A DNA stretch of 64,000 bases from Marinovum sp048263515. Its GTDB lineage: Bacteria > Pseudomonadota > Alphaproteobacteria > Rhodobacterales > Rhodobacteraceae. The position numbers and the translations under genes were made by a program. Below the pieces are notes generated by a model that was not told the DNA's origin, did no database searches, and saw nothing but the letters and a program-made list of their open reading frames with translations. This document shows positions 34,394 through 43,737 of the stretch, piece by piece. How positions within the stretch are numbered: the first letter of the stretch is position 1; every line of letters begins with the position of its first letter. The DNA lies in assembly GCF_048263515.1 (NCBI RefSeq), contig NZ_JBLXEC010000012.1:62001-126000 (forward strand), given 5' to 3'.

Positions 34394-37300
34394 TCAGGCG
34401 GCAGCGGGCAGGGCGGCCTGTTCGCGCCGCACGGAGCGCTTGAAGAACAGGTAGTAGAGCACCGGTGCCGCGATCAGCGTCAGCACCGAGGCAAAGGCCA
34501 GCCCGCCCATGATCGTCGCCGCCATCGACTGAAAGAAGGCGTCCGACAGGAGCGGCAGCATCCCTAGGATCGTGGTTGCCGCCGCCAGGAACACCGGCCG
34601 GAGGCGCGAGGTCGAAGCGGTCACGATGGCCTCTTCCAGCGGCATCGCCGGGTTGGCCTCGCGGATCAGGTCGATTTCCTCGACCAGAACGATGCCGTTC
34701 TTGATCAGCATGCCCGAGAGCGACAAGAGCCCCAGGAGCGCCGTGAAGGTGAACGGCAACCCGGTGCCCAACAGCGCCAGAGAGACGCCGTTGACCGACA
34801 TCGGCACCAGCAGCCAGATGATGATCGGCTGGCGCAGCGCGTTGAACAACAGCACCGAGATCAGCACCATGATGATCAGGCTCAGAGGCAACTGCTTGCC
34901 GAGCGAGGCCTGGGCGTCGGTCGAGCTTTCGTATTCGCCGCCCCAAGCCATCTGATAGCCATCGGGCACCGGTATCGCCTCGATGGTCTCGCGCACCTCG
35001 GCCAGCACCTCGGCGGCGGTCTTGCCGCGCGGGATCTCGGCACCGACGGTGATGGTATTGGCGCGGTCGCGGCGGTGCAGCAGGGTGTCCTGCGGCTCGA
35101 AGCGGAAACCGTCGATCACCTGCGCCATCGGCACCAGGGTATTGCCACTATCGGAATAAATCACGTGGTCGAGCAACGAGAGATCGGCGTCAGGCGCCAC
35201 CCGCAGCACGATGGGGATCTGCCGGTCGCCTTCGCGGAAGACGCCCGAGGTGGTGCCGACGGTGGCGAACTGCAGCGTCTCGGTGACCTGGCTGCGCGAG
35301 ATGCCGGCCTCTTGCGCGCGGTCCTCGGCATAGACCGGGCGCAGCACCAGTTCCTTTTCGCGCCAGTCATGGCGCGGCGAGACGATGTTGTCTGACGCAG
35401 CCTGCATCCGCGCCATGGCCTCGTCTGCCAGATCGCGCAGCACCTCAGGGTCGCTGCCCGAGAACCGCACCTCGATCGGCGCGCCGCCGCCGGGGCCAAA
35501 GGCCAGCCGCTTGGCGCGGAACTCGCCCTGCGGCACCGTCTGCTGCGCAAAGTCCTCTAGAGCGTTCATCTCGGCGTCGATCACCTCGAGCGAGGAGACC
35601 CGCACGATCAGATGGCCGTAGCTGGGGTTCGGGTCTTCGCTGTCATAGGTCAGCATGAAGCGCGAGGCACCCATGCCCGAGAAGGAGGTCACCGCCACCA
35701 CCTCGTCGCGCGCCACCAGCCAGTCTTCCAGCACCTGCAGATCGGCCGAGGTCTGGTGGATGGCCGCGCCCTGCGGCAGCTTGTAGTTGACGAAGTAAAG
35801 CGGCGTGTTGCTGTCGGGGAAGAACTGCTGCTTGATCTGACCGAAGAGCCCGTAGCAGACCACGGTCACCGCGATCAGCGCCACGATCACCAGCCAGCGC
35901 AGCCGCAGGCTGACCCTGAGCAGCCCGGCATAACCGCGAAACAGCCAGCCGTCATAGCCGTCGGCGCCGCCCTCGGCGCCCTGGCGAAAGAAGTAATGCC
36001 CCAGCAGCGGCGTCGCGGTGATCGCCAAGACCCAGGACAGCAGCAGCGAAATCGCGATCACGGCAAAGAGCGAGAACAGGAATTCGCCGGTGGCATCGGG
36101 GCTGAGACCGATGCCGGCAAAGGCCATGATGCCGATCACCGTGGCGCCCAGCAGCGGCACTTGCGTCTTGCTAGCGGCCTCGGTGGCGGCCTCGCGCGAG
36201 GTCTGGCCGCGCTGCATGTTGATCTGCATGCCCTCGGCCACCACGATGGCATTGTCGACCAGCATGCCCATGGCGATGATCAGTGCGCCCAGCGAAATCC
36301 GCTCCATCTCGATCGAGCCCAGCGCCATGAAAAAGAGGGTGCCGACCACCGTCAGCAGCAGCGTCACGCCGACCACGACGGCCGCCCGCCAGCCCATGAA
36401 GACCGCCAGCACCACGATCACGATGCTGACCGACATGGCGAGGTTGACGAGAAAGGCGTTCGAGGCCTCTTCGACCACCACGTGCTGCTGGTAGATCGGC
36501 GCGATGGTCACGCCGAGCGGGATCGCCGCCTTGAGTGTCTCGAGCCGGGCATCGACGGCCTTGCCGACCTCGACGATGTTCTCGGTCGAGAGGCCGGCCA
36601 CGCCGAGGCTGAAGGCCTCGACGCCGTTATGGCGCAGGATCAGGTTGGGATTGGCCTCGCGGCCGCGCGAGACCTCGGCGAAATCGGCGAGGTTCACCAC
36701 CTTGCCGCCGACCCCCACCGAGAGCGCGGCGATGGCCGAGACGGTGTCCGATCCCTCGGGCCGCTGCACCAGCGTGCGGCCGCCTTCGTTCTGGATCGAG
36801 CCGCCATCGACGATCTCGTCGGCGGTGGCGATCGCGCCCTGCATGATGCCGGGAGAGATGCCAAGCGAGGTGGACAGCGCGAGGTTCGGCTCGACATAGA
36901 TCCGCTCGTTCGGCTGGCCCGAGATCACCGCGTCGGCAACCCCGTCGACCGCCAGCACCTCGCGCCGGAGGAAATCGGCCAGGTCGTTGATTTCACGATC
37001 GGAAAACCCCGGTGCCGTGACCGCGTAATAGAGCCCGTAGACATCGCCGAAACTGTCGTTGATGAAAGGTTCGGTGGCGCCGGAGGGCAGGGCGGCCTCG
37101 CCCACGCGGTTGCGCAGCTTGGTCCAGATGCCGGGCAGTTCGGTGCCGTCGAAGGTGTCCTGCATCTCGACGGTGATCCAGGACAGGCCGGGCTGGTTCA
37201 TCGTCTCGATGCGCTTGACCTCGCCCATCTTCTGAATGGCCGACTCGATGGGTTCGGAGACCTCGGCGGCCACTTCCTCGGCACTTGCGCCGGGGTATTG

Positions 37301-37447
37301 TGTGACGACGACGGCGACCTTGATGGTGAAGGCCGGGTCTTCCAGCCGGCCGAGCGAGGAAAAGCCCCAGATGCCGCCCAGCAGGCAGGTCAGGATGACG
37401 ATCCAGGTGTAGATCGGGCGGTTGATCGAAAAGCGTGCAATGTCCAT
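34394..37447 (-). CDS. RND efflux transporter permease (AcrB/MMPL-like)
   Basis: A 1017-residue inner-membrane proton antiporter of the HAE-RND type. MDIARFSINRPIYTWIVILT opens it with the first membrane helix, followed by a large periplasmic loop (FSSLGRLEDPAFTIKVAVVV). In the middle, GALIIAMGMLVDNAIVVAEG contains the conserved Asp of the proton relay helix TM4. The second half repeats the helix-loop pattern and contains SGMLIKNGIVLVEEIDLIRE. ATG at 37447 has GAAGG about 7 nt upstream; a GTG at 37462 overlapping the adaptor stop by 4 nt is an alternative that adds five residues. It works with the adaptor encoded just upstream; no outer-membrane channel gene is adjacent. Confidence 0.9.
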   Translation of the reverse strand: MDIARFSINRPIYTWIVILTCLLGGIWGFSSLGRLEDPAFTIKVAVVVTQYPGASAEEVAAEVSEPIESAIQKMGEVKRIETMNQPGLSWITVEMQDTFDGTELPGIWTKLRNRVGEAALPSGATEPFINDSFGDVYGLYYAVTAPGFSDREINDLADFLRREVLAVDGVADAVISGQPNERIYVEPNLALSTSLGISPGIMQGAIATADEIVDGGSIQNEGGRTLVQRPEGSDTVSAIAALSVGVGGKVVNLADFAEVSRGREANPNLILRHNGVEAFSLGVAGLSTENIVEVGKAVDARLETLKAAIPLGVTIAPIYQQHVVVEEASNAFLVNLAMSVSIVIVVLAVFMGWRAAVVVGVTLLLTVVGTLFFMALGSIEMERISLGALIIAMGMLVDNAIVVAEGMQINMQRGQTSREAATEAASKTQVPLLGATVIGIMAFAGIGLSPDATGEFLFSLFAVIAISLLLSWVLAITATPLLGHYFFRQGAEGGADGYDGWLFRGYAGLLRVSLRLRWLVIVALIAVTVVCYGLFGQIKQQFFPDSNTPLYFVNYKLPQGAAIHQTSADLQVLEDWLVARDEVVAVTSFSGMGASRFMLTYDSEDPNPSYGHLIVRVSSLEVIDAEMNALEDFAQQTVPQGEFRAKRLAFGPGGGAPIEVRFSGSDPEVLRDLADEAMARMQAASDNIVSPRHDWREKELVLRPVYAEDRAQEAGISRSQVTETLQFATVGTTSGVFREGDRQIPIVLRVAPDADLSLLDHVIYSDSGNTLVPMAQVIDGFRFEPQDTLLHRRDRANTITVGAEIPRGKTAAEVLAEVRETIEAIPVPDGYQMAWGGEYESSTDAQASLGKQLPLSLIIMVLISVLLFNALRQPIIIWLLVPMSVNGVSLALLGTGLPFTFTALLGLLSLSGMLIKNGIVLVEEIDLIREANPAMPLEEAIVTASTSRLRPVFLAAATTILGMLPLLSDAFFQSMAATIMGGLAFASVLTLIAAPVLYYLFFKRSVRREQAALPAAA

Positions 37448-37458
37448 CACCGGGGCCT

Positions 37459-38505
37459 TCACTTGCCGAAGCCGGTAAAGCGGCGGACCTGGTCGCCGTC
37501 GCTCAGGAGCGGCGCGCCGACGGCGACATATTCCGCACCGGGCGCAAGGCCCTCGGTCACCTCGACGGTGCCGTGCTCGGTGGCGGCGATGGTCACGGGG
37601 GTGCGGGTGACGGTGCCTTCGCCGGCGCCTGTGGGGGCAAAGACCATCAGGTAGTTCGCGCCGTCATTGCCGGTGACAATGGCCGAGCCGGGCACGACGA
37701 TGCGACCCTCGCCGGTTTTCAACGTGGCGGTGACCTTGGCGGACGAGCCGGGCAGCACGGTCAGATCCTCGGGCGGCGCCATGCCGAGGGTGATGGAATA
37801 GGTCTGGCCCACCGCCGCGGTCTCGGCGTTGAATTCGCGCAGTTCCACCGGATAGGCGCGGGGGCTGGCAGGAAATTCTGCGGTGATCTCCAGATCGGGG
37901 TTCTGGCCGGCCTGCTGGAACAGGGTTTCCGGCACGTCGATCTCGATCCGCAGTTCCGACATGTCGTGCAAGCGCACCACCGGGGTGCCGGCGTTGATGG
38001 TCGAGAACTTGGGCACCAGCCGCGCCGCCACCAGCGCATCAAAGGGCGCATGCAACGTCGCCTGTTCCAGCGCCCGCTCGGCATTGCGCAGCGCCACGCC
38101 GGTCAGTTCGACATCGGTTTCCGCGTCCTGCACCGTGGTCTGGCTGACAGAGCTGCCTTGAAGCTGGCGGTAGCGGTCCAGCGTGCGCTCGGCCTGTTGC
38201 GCGCGGGCGCGGGCATCTTCAAGCGACAGCAGGAACGGCTCCTGGTCAAGCCGGGCGACAAGACCGCCAGCGGGCACCACGGCGCCTTCTTCCAGCGGGA
38301 AGGTGATGACCTGGCCAGAAACCTGAAAGGCGAGGTCGACGGTTTCTCGCGCCACAACATGGCCAAAGAACACCCGGCTGAGGCCCTCGGCCGAGGAGGT
38401 CGCGGTCTCGAGCTTGACGAAAGGCGCCTCGGCGCTGGCCAGTTGCGGCAACAGCCCCAGGGCGGAAAGAACCAAAGCAAGCATGCCCATCTGAAGCGGT
38501 TTCAC
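37459..38505 (-). CDS. RND efflux periplasmic adaptor (membrane fusion protein)
   Basis: A 348-residue periplasmic adaptor. GTG at 38505 was chosen because AAGGAG lies 9 nt upstream and a signal peptide follows (MGMLALVLSALGLLPQLASA). The lipoyl and hairpin parts are visible: VVARETVDLAFQVSGQVITF, EGAVVPAGGLVARLDQEPFL, LEDARARAQQAERTLDRYRQ, and then LHAPFDALVAARLVPKFSTI. It would link the RND pump to an outer-membrane channel. It ends just before the permease gene. It is divergent from an AraC-family gene, and two direct repeats in the shared 134-bp gap may be its control sites. Confidence 0.9.
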   Translation of the reverse strand: MKPLQMGMLALVLSALGLLPQLASAEAPFVKLETATSSAEGLSRVFFGHVVARETVDLAFQVSGQVITFPLEEGAVVPAGGLVARLDQEPFLLSLEDARARAQQAERTLDRYRQLQGSSVSQTTVQDAETDVELTGVALRNAERALEQATLHAPFDALVAARLVPKFSTINAGTPVVRLHDMSELRIEIDVPETLFQQAGQNPDLEITAEFPASPRAYPVELREFNAETAAVGQTYSITLGMAPPEDLTVLPGSSAKVTATLKTGEGRIVVPGSAIVTGNDGANYLMVFAPTGAGEGTVTRTPVTIAATEHGTVEVTEGLAPGAEYVAVGAPLLSDGDQVRRFTGFGK

Positions 38506-38603
38506 CTGTGACAACTCCTTGACCTGATCTTCGCCGGATAAATGATGCTGCACTGCAAAACACAGCACGGGGGGCAGACCTATGGGTAGAGCTTCGCCAT
38601 GTC

Positions 38604-38640
38604 TTGACATTCGAGGACAAAAAATTGTCATTTGAGGACA
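38604..38640 (+). promoter_or_regulatory. Two 16-bp direct repeats, candidate AraC-type operator
   Basis: TTGACATTCGAGGACA (38604-38619) and TTGTCATTTGAGGACA (38625-38640) differ at two positions and start exactly 21 bp apart, two helical turns. This is the usual layout of AraC-family half-sites. They lie in the gap between the divergent RND adaptor gene and the AraC-family gene, touching the latter's ATG. An in-frame TTG would make them coding (twice xxFED), but regulation fits better. Confidence 0.6.
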
Positions 38641-39689
38641 TGTCCCACGTGATCCGCGCCGCCGCGCTCAAAGGCTATTCCGAGGTGATGCGCGACTGCG
38701 GGATCGCGCCGGCTGGTTTGTTGCGCAGCCACGGGCTTCGCGCCGCGGATTTGACGGATGAGGATGCGCTCTTGCCGATGGCCGCGGTCTGCGCACTGCT
38801 CGAGGCTTCGGCGCAGGCGGCGGGCTGCCCTGACCTGGGCCTGCGCATCGCACGGCATCAGGATCTGGGCGTGCTGGGCATCCTCGGCCTTGCCCTCCAG
38901 ACCGCCGCGAGCCCGGCCGAGGGTTCCAAGATCATCTCGCGTTTCATCTTTCTGCAGGGCACGGCATTGCGGATGCGGGCCGAGGTTCCGGGCCCGCTGG
39001 TGCCCGACACCGTGGCCCTGACGCTCGAGATCGACGGCATCCCGGCGGCGCACCAGCGTCAGATAATCGAGCTGATTCTCGGCATGGGCTACCAGATCGG
39101 CCGGATGCGTGACCCCTGGGTCAACCGCGTGCGCGCGGTCTCGCTGCCACATGCGATCGGCGAAGAGGGCGCGCGGCATGCGCGGTTCTTTGGCGTGCCG
39201 GTGCACGAGAACCAGCCGTTGGCGGCGCTGCACCTCGACGCTGGCGGCTGGCACCGGCCCGATCCCAACAGCTACCCGCGATTCCAGCAGCTGATGGAAG
39301 AGCATCTCGAACGGAATTTCCCGGCCCCGGCGCAGCGTGTCACCGACCGGGTGCGCGCCGCGTTGCGCCCCTTGATCGGCACGCCGCAGGCCAATCGCAG
39401 CGACATTGCCCGCATCCTCGCCATCGAGCCGCGCACGCTGCACCGGCAGCTCAGGGCCGAGGGCACCACCTTTCAGGAGATCAAGGACAGCGCTCGTCGC
39501 GATCTGGCCTTGAAGCACCTGACCGAAACCGACGTGACCCTTGGCCAACTGGCGGCGATGCTGGGCTTTCCCGAGCAATCGGCGCTGTCGCGGGCCTGCC
39601 GCAAATGGTTCGGCGCCCCTCCGGCGGCGCTGCGACGGGCCGCGCAGGCAGGGGCGGCAACGCTCGCGGATACTGCATCGCGGCGTTAG
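38640..39689 (+). CDS. AraC-family regulator with arabinose-binding-like (PF12625) domain
   Basis: A 349-residue transcription factor. The N-terminal domain (about residues 5-190) matches the AraC ligand-binding family seen in OruR-type regulators: RAAALKGYSEVMRDCGIAPA, LGLRIARHQDLGVLGILGLA and FFGVPVHENQPLAALHLDAG. The C-terminal AraC helix-turn-helix region follows: RSDIARILAIEPRTLHRQLR and DVTLGQLAAMLGFPEQSALS. ATG at 38640 (MSHVIRAAALKGYSEVMRDC) matches the usual domain start; a TTG 36 nt earlier is open but would read through the operator-like repeats. Divergent from the RND genes, it is probably their regulator and its own. No effector can be named. Confidence 0.88.
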   Translation: MSHVIRAAALKGYSEVMRDCGIAPAGLLRSHGLRAADLTDEDALLPMAAVCALLEASAQAAGCPDLGLRIARHQDLGVLGILGLALQTAASPAEGSKIISRFIFLQGTALRMRAEVPGPLVPDTVALTLEIDGIPAAHQRQIIELILGMGYQIGRMRDPWVNRVRAVSLPHAIGEEGARHARFFGVPVHENQPLAALHLDAGGWHRPDPNSYPRFQQLMEEHLERNFPAPAQRVTDRVRAALRPLIGTPQANRSDIARILAIEPRTLHRQLRAEGTTFQEIKDSARRDLALKHLTETDVTLGQLAAMLGFPEQSALSRACRKWFGAPPAALRRAAQAGAATLADTASRR

Positions 39690-39797
39690 CGCTATAGCAA
39701 TTAATCGAGCGGTCAGGGCGGCTTAGCCTGCCAGCCCCTCGTTACGTCAAGCCAAGTCGGCTCTTGTCATTCCCGCGCTTGTGTCAAAGACTGGCGC

Positions 39798-39845
39798 CAT
39801 GTCGGAAACGGCAAACACACACATGTCGAAAACGACAGACACACA
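39798..39845 (+). promoter_or_regulatory. Tandem 24-bp repeat with TGTCG-N4-CGACA palindromes
   Basis: Two 24-bp units stand head to tail 18-65 nt before the ATG of the binding-protein gene. Each contains a palindrome: TGTCGGAAACGGCA (39800-39813) and TGTCGAAAACGACA (39824-39837), followed by a CA-rich tail. The second is a perfect inverted repeat. This looks like a double operator for a dimeric regulator; which protein binds is not known. Confidence 0.55.
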
Positions 39846-39862
39846 ACAGACAGGGAAATCCA

Positions 39863-41443
39863 ATGAAGACGACATTCGCTTTGTCAGTGATCGGTGCGCT
39901 CTTGGCCACCACCGCCTCGCTGAGTGCCGAGACCCTTCGCTGGGCGCGCGCCGGTGATGCGCTGACGCTCGACCCGCATGCCCAGAACGAGGGTCCGACC
40001 CATACCATCCGCCACCAGATGTACGAGCCGCTGATCATCCGCGACGTCACCGGTGAATTCGAGCCGGCGCTGGCCACCGACTGGGCGCCCAAGGAAGGTG
40101 ACCCGAACGTCTGGGTCTTCAACCTGCGTCAGGGCGTGAAATTCCACGACGGGGCCGATTTCACCGCCGAGGACGTGGTGTTTTCCTTCGAGCGCGCCAA
40201 GCAGCCGAACTCGGACATGAAAGAGCTGATCGGCTCGATCACCGAGGTCCGCGCGGTCGACGATTACACCATCGAGATGGTCACCGACGGTCCGAACCCG
40301 ATCCTGCCGTCGAACCTCACCAACCTCTTCATCCTCGACAAGGGCTGGGCCGAGGCCAATGACACGGTCAACGTGCAGGACTTCGAGGGTGGCGAGATCA
40401 CCTATGCCACCACCAATGCCAACGGCACCGGCCCCTACAAGCTGCAGAGCCGCGAGCCCGACGTGAAGACCGTCATGACCATCAACGAGGATTACTGGGG
40501 TCGTGACCAGTTCCCGATGGAAGTGACCGAGATCGTCTATACGCCGATCCAGAACGCCTCGACCCGGGTTGCGGCGATGCTGTCTGGCGAGGTCGATTTC
40601 CTTCAGGACATGCCGGTGCAGGATCTGGAGCGCGTCAACAATGCCGAGGGCCTGACCGTCAAGCAGGCGCCGCAGAACCGGGTGATCTTCTTCGGCATGA
40701 ACATGGGTGCCGATGACATCGAGGCTGACAACGTCGACGGCAAGAACCCGCTGGCAGACGTGCGCGTGCGCAAGGCGATGTCGATGGCGATCAACCGCGA
40801 TGCCATCAAGCAGGTGGTGATGCGCGGCCAGTCGGTGCCGGCCGGCATGATCGCACCGCCGTTCGTCAACGGCTGGACCGAGGAGATGGACGCCGAGAGC
40901 TCGACCGACATCGAAGGCGCCAAGGCGCTGCTGGAAGAGGCCGGCTATGCTGACGGCTTCTCGATCCGTCTCGACTGCCCGAACGACCGCTACATCAACG
41001 ATGAAGCGATCTGTCAGGCCGCTGTCGGCATGCTGGGGCAGATCGGCATCACCGTGAACCTCGACGCCAAGCCCAAGGCGCAACACTTCCCGCTGATCAC
41101 CGACAGCAAGACCGACTTCTACATGCTGGGCTGGGGCGTTCCGACCTACGATTCCGAGTATATCTTCAACTTCCTCGTGCATACGCGTGAAGATGACATC
41201 GGGACCTGGAACGGCACCGGTTTCTCCGATCCGGAGCTTGATGCCAAGATCAAGTCGCTGGCGTCGAACACCGATCTGGAAGCCCGCAACAAGGACATCG
41301 CCGACATCTGGCGGGTGGTTCAGGACGAGCAGCTCTACATCCCGATCCACCACCAGGTGCTGAACTGGGGCATGTCCGAGAAGGTCGGCATCGAGGTCGA
41401 CCCGGAAGACCAGCCGAAGGTGAAGTACTTCACGATGGACTGA
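39863..41443 (+). CDS. Periplasmic peptide/nickel-type binding protein (SBP_bac_5), first of two
   Basis: A 526-residue solute-binding protein. ATG at 39863 has AGGGAAA 6-12 nt upstream and starts a signal peptide, MKTTFALSVIGALLATTASL. The mature protein has TLRWARAGDALTLDPHAQNE, VWVFNLRQGVKFHDGADFTA and later LDCPNDRYINDEAICQAAVG, shared with the second binding protein at 42137. It is close in layout to DppA-like proteins that bind dipeptides or other small polar ligands. A strong terminator follows, so it may be expressed alone and at high level. It probably serves the transporter encoded at 44536-48397. Confidence 0.9.
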   Translation: MKTTFALSVIGALLATTASLSAETLRWARAGDALTLDPHAQNEGPTHTIRHQMYEPLIIRDVTGEFEPALATDWAPKEGDPNVWVFNLRQGVKFHDGADFTAEDVVFSFERAKQPNSDMKELIGSITEVRAVDDYTIEMVTDGPNPILPSNLTNLFILDKGWAEANDTVNVQDFEGGEITYATTNANGTGPYKLQSREPDVKTVMTINEDYWGRDQFPMEVTEIVYTPIQNASTRVAAMLSGEVDFLQDMPVQDLERVNNAEGLTVKQAPQNRVIFFGMNMGADDIEADNVDGKNPLADVRVRKAMSMAINRDAIKQVVMRGQSVPAGMIAPPFVNGWTEEMDAESSTDIEGAKALLEEAGYADGFSIRLDCPNDRYINDEAICQAAVGMLGQIGITVNLDAKPKAQHFPLITDSKTDFYMLGWGVPTYDSEYIFNFLVHTREDDIGTWNGTGFSDPELDAKIKSLASNTDLEARNKDIADIWRVVQDEQLYIPIHHQVLNWGMSEKVGIEVDPEDQPKVKYFTMD

Positions 41444-41466
41444 GGGTACGTCGCCGAGTGATTGGA

Positions 41467-41493
41467 GGGCGGTCCAGACGGGCCGCCCTTTTT
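41467..41493 (+). terminator. Rho-independent terminator after first binding-protein gene
   Basis: GGGCGGTCC (41467-41475) and GGGCCGCCC (41480-41488) pair over 9 bp with one G-T pair, loop AGAC, and are followed directly by TTTTT (41489-41493). It lies 23 nt after the stop codon. This is the clearest intrinsic terminator in the window. Confidence 0.85.
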
Positions 41494-41642
41494 CGTTGGG
41501 GGCGGTCGAGCCTTGCCCCAAGCGCGTTAACAGCGTCGACTCGCCCCACGGGGCGGCGAAGTACAGCTTTTGCCTAGGTTCGGCATTGGTAGGTGAGGGA
41601 GGAATTTCACCAGCGCCTCAAAACCTCGGAGCCTTGCTCAAA

Positions 41643-42041
41643 GCGCGTAAACAGCGCCGGAGGCGCCGCGCATCGCCGACCCGTCCCATGGGGCGGCGAT
41701 TTGGCAGCCACCAGCGCCTCGTCCAGAAGTCTTGCGGCAGTGGCCGGGATAAAGTGCTCGGAACCTCGGTCGGATCGCCACCCTACGGGTCTGCGATGCG
41801 CGGCTTGTGCCCGGGGTTGGCGTTGTTTTGGTGAGGGAGAAATTTCCCAGTGCCTCAAAACCTCGGAGCCTTGCCCAAAACGCGTTAACAGCGCCGCAGG
41901 CGCCGCGCATCGCCGACCCGTCCCATGGGGCGGCGATTTGGCAGCCACCAGTGCATCGCTCGGAAGTCTTGCGGCAGTGGCCGGGATAAAGTGCAATGAA
42001 CGCTGGTAGCATCGCCACCCCACGGGTCGGCGACGCGCGGC
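41643..42041 (+). repeat. REPIN-like intergenic repeat, cluster 2 (two copies)
   Basis: Two plus-oriented copies, about 41643-41804 and 41881-42041, start 237 bp apart. Outer arms are GCCGCGCATCGCCGACCCGT (41665-41684, 41902-41921) against ACGGGTCtGCGATGCGCGGC (41785-41804) and its relative at 42022-42041, each a 20-bp stem with one mismatch. Inner arms GGGCGGCGAT/ATCGCCACCC and GGGATAAAGTGC complete the core. The linkers, including CCTCGGAGCCTTGC..AAA.GCG and AACAGCGCC..GGCGCC, are nearly the same in both. The gap between the two binding-protein genes holds no other gene. Confidence 0.8.
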
Positions 42042-42136
42042 TTTGGCTCGAATGACCAGCCTCCCCCAAACCCTTCCCGATGGACGCGCCGCGCGCATGT
42101 GCTACCCTGAGCAAAACAATCCGGGGAGTTACCGCA

Positions 42137-43708
42137 ATGCGACACATGATTTACGCCACCGCCGCGACGCTCGGGGTGGCGCTTGCCATTCCCGCGGCGG
42201 CGGCAGAGCTCAAATGGGCGGTTACCACCGATCCGCAGACGATGGACCCGCATGCGGTGAACTCGACGCCGGTTCTGGGCTTTCTCAACAACGTCTACGA
42301 AGGCCTCGTGCGGCGCGGCAAGGACATGTCGGTCGAGCCGGCGCTGGCCACCAGCTGGGAGCCGATCGGCGAGGGCGAGGGCTGGCGCTTTACCCTGCGC
42401 GAAGGCGTGACCTTCCACGATGGCAGCAGCTTCGACGCCGAGGACGTGCTGTTCTCCTACGAACGCGCCGCCAGCGAGGAGGCCGACACCCGCAGCTGGT
42501 TCTCGCCGATCTCGGAGGTCAAGGTGGTCGATGCCACCACCATCGACTTCATGACCACCGCGCCCAATCCGCTGTTTCCCTCGTCGATCGCCAACTGGAT
42601 GATCATGGACAGCGGCTGGGCCGAGGCCAATGACGCCACGCGCCCCGACAAGGAGAACGGCAACCACGCCACGCTGAACGCCAACGGTACCGGCGCCTTC
42701 ATGATCACCGCGCGCGAGCCGGGCCTGCGCACGGTACTTGAACCCTTCGAGGGCTGGTGGGGCGAGGCCGAGCACAATCTCACCCGCGCCGAGCTGACCC
42801 CGATCCAGAACCCGGCGACGGCGCTGGCGGCGCTGCTGTCAGGCGACGTCGATTTCATCAACCCGGTACCGATCCAGGACGTGGCGCGGCTGGCCGAGAA
42901 CCCCGAGGTCAAGGTCGTCCAGGGCATTGAGGCGCGGGTCATCATGCTGGGTTTCCCGCATGAGGCCGAGACGCTGAAATACTCGACCGAGACCACGGAC
43001 GCCAATCCCTTTGCCGATGTCCGTGTCCGCCAGGCGGTGGCGCATGCGATCAACGTGCCGGCGATCCTGCAGACCATCATGCGCGGCAATGCCGAGCCGG
43101 TGAACCAGTTGGTGAGCTCGGCAATGAACGGCTATTCCGAGGCTTTGGCGGCGGCGCCGGCATATGATGCGGAGAAGGCCAAGGCGCTGCTCGCCGAAGC
43201 TGGCTATCCCGAGGGGTTCTCCTTTGGTCTGAAATGTCCCAACGACCGCTATCTCAACGACGAATCCGTCTGTCAGGCGGTCACCGGGATGCTGGCGCAG
43301 GTCGGCCTGAAGGCCTCGCTCGATGCGATGCCGGTGAACAACTACTGGCCCGAACTGCGCGCCGACAATTACGACATGTACCTCTTGGGTTGGTCGCCGG
43401 GCACCTTCGATGCCGAGCACCCGATCCGTTTCCTCGTTGCCACGCCGGATGACGAGAAGAAGTTGGGGAGCTGGAATTTCGGGGGCTATTCCAACGAGAG
43501 GATCGACGAGTTGCTGCCGATGATCCAGTCGGAGATCGACGAGACCAAGCGGCAGGCCATGCTGGACGAGGTGGCGCAGATCATGACGGAGGAACAGGCC
43601 TATGTGCCGCTCTACGTGCAACCTCTGGTCTGGGGGACGCGGGCGAATGTCGAGCTGACACAGCGCCCGGACGACTTCTTCATCCTGCGCTGGGTGACGG
43701 TGAACTGA
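42137..43708 (+). CDS. Periplasmic peptide/nickel-type binding protein (SBP_bac_5), second of two
   Basis: A 523-residue solute-binding protein. ATG at 42137 follows CGGGGAGTTACCGCA, and a signal peptide (MRHMIYATAATLGVALAIPA) follows. It shares many blocks with the protein encoded at 39863: LKWAVTTDPQTMDPHAVNST, RFTLREGVTFHDGSSFDAED, ETTDANPFADVRVRQAVAHA and LKCPNDRYLNDESVCQAVTG. The two look like diverged duplicates. A 648-bp array of repeats separates it from the permease gene downstream, so the genes are probably one locus but with graded expression. Confidence 0.9.
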   Translation: MRHMIYATAATLGVALAIPAAAAELKWAVTTDPQTMDPHAVNSTPVLGFLNNVYEGLVRRGKDMSVEPALATSWEPIGEGEGWRFTLREGVTFHDGSSFDAEDVLFSYERAASEEADTRSWFSPISEVKVVDATTIDFMTTAPNPLFPSSIANWMIMDSGWAEANDATRPDKENGNHATLNANGTGAFMITAREPGLRTVLEPFEGWWGEAEHNLTRAELTPIQNPATALAALLSGDVDFINPVPIQDVARLAENPEVKVVQGIEARVIMLGFPHEAETLKYSTETTDANPFADVRVRQAVAHAINVPAILQTIMRGNAEPVNQLVSSAMNGYSEALAAAPAYDAEKAKALLAEAGYPEGFSFGLKCPNDRYLNDESVCQAVTGMLAQVGLKASLDAMPVNNYWPELRADNYDMYLLGWSPGTFDAEHPIRFLVATPDDEKKLGSWNFGGYSNERIDELLPMIQSEIDETKRQAMLDEVAQIMTEEQAYVPLYVQPLVWGTRANVELTQRPDDFFILRWVTVN

Positions 43709-43737
43709 GCTTTTGCCGTTCGTTCGACGCACCATGG

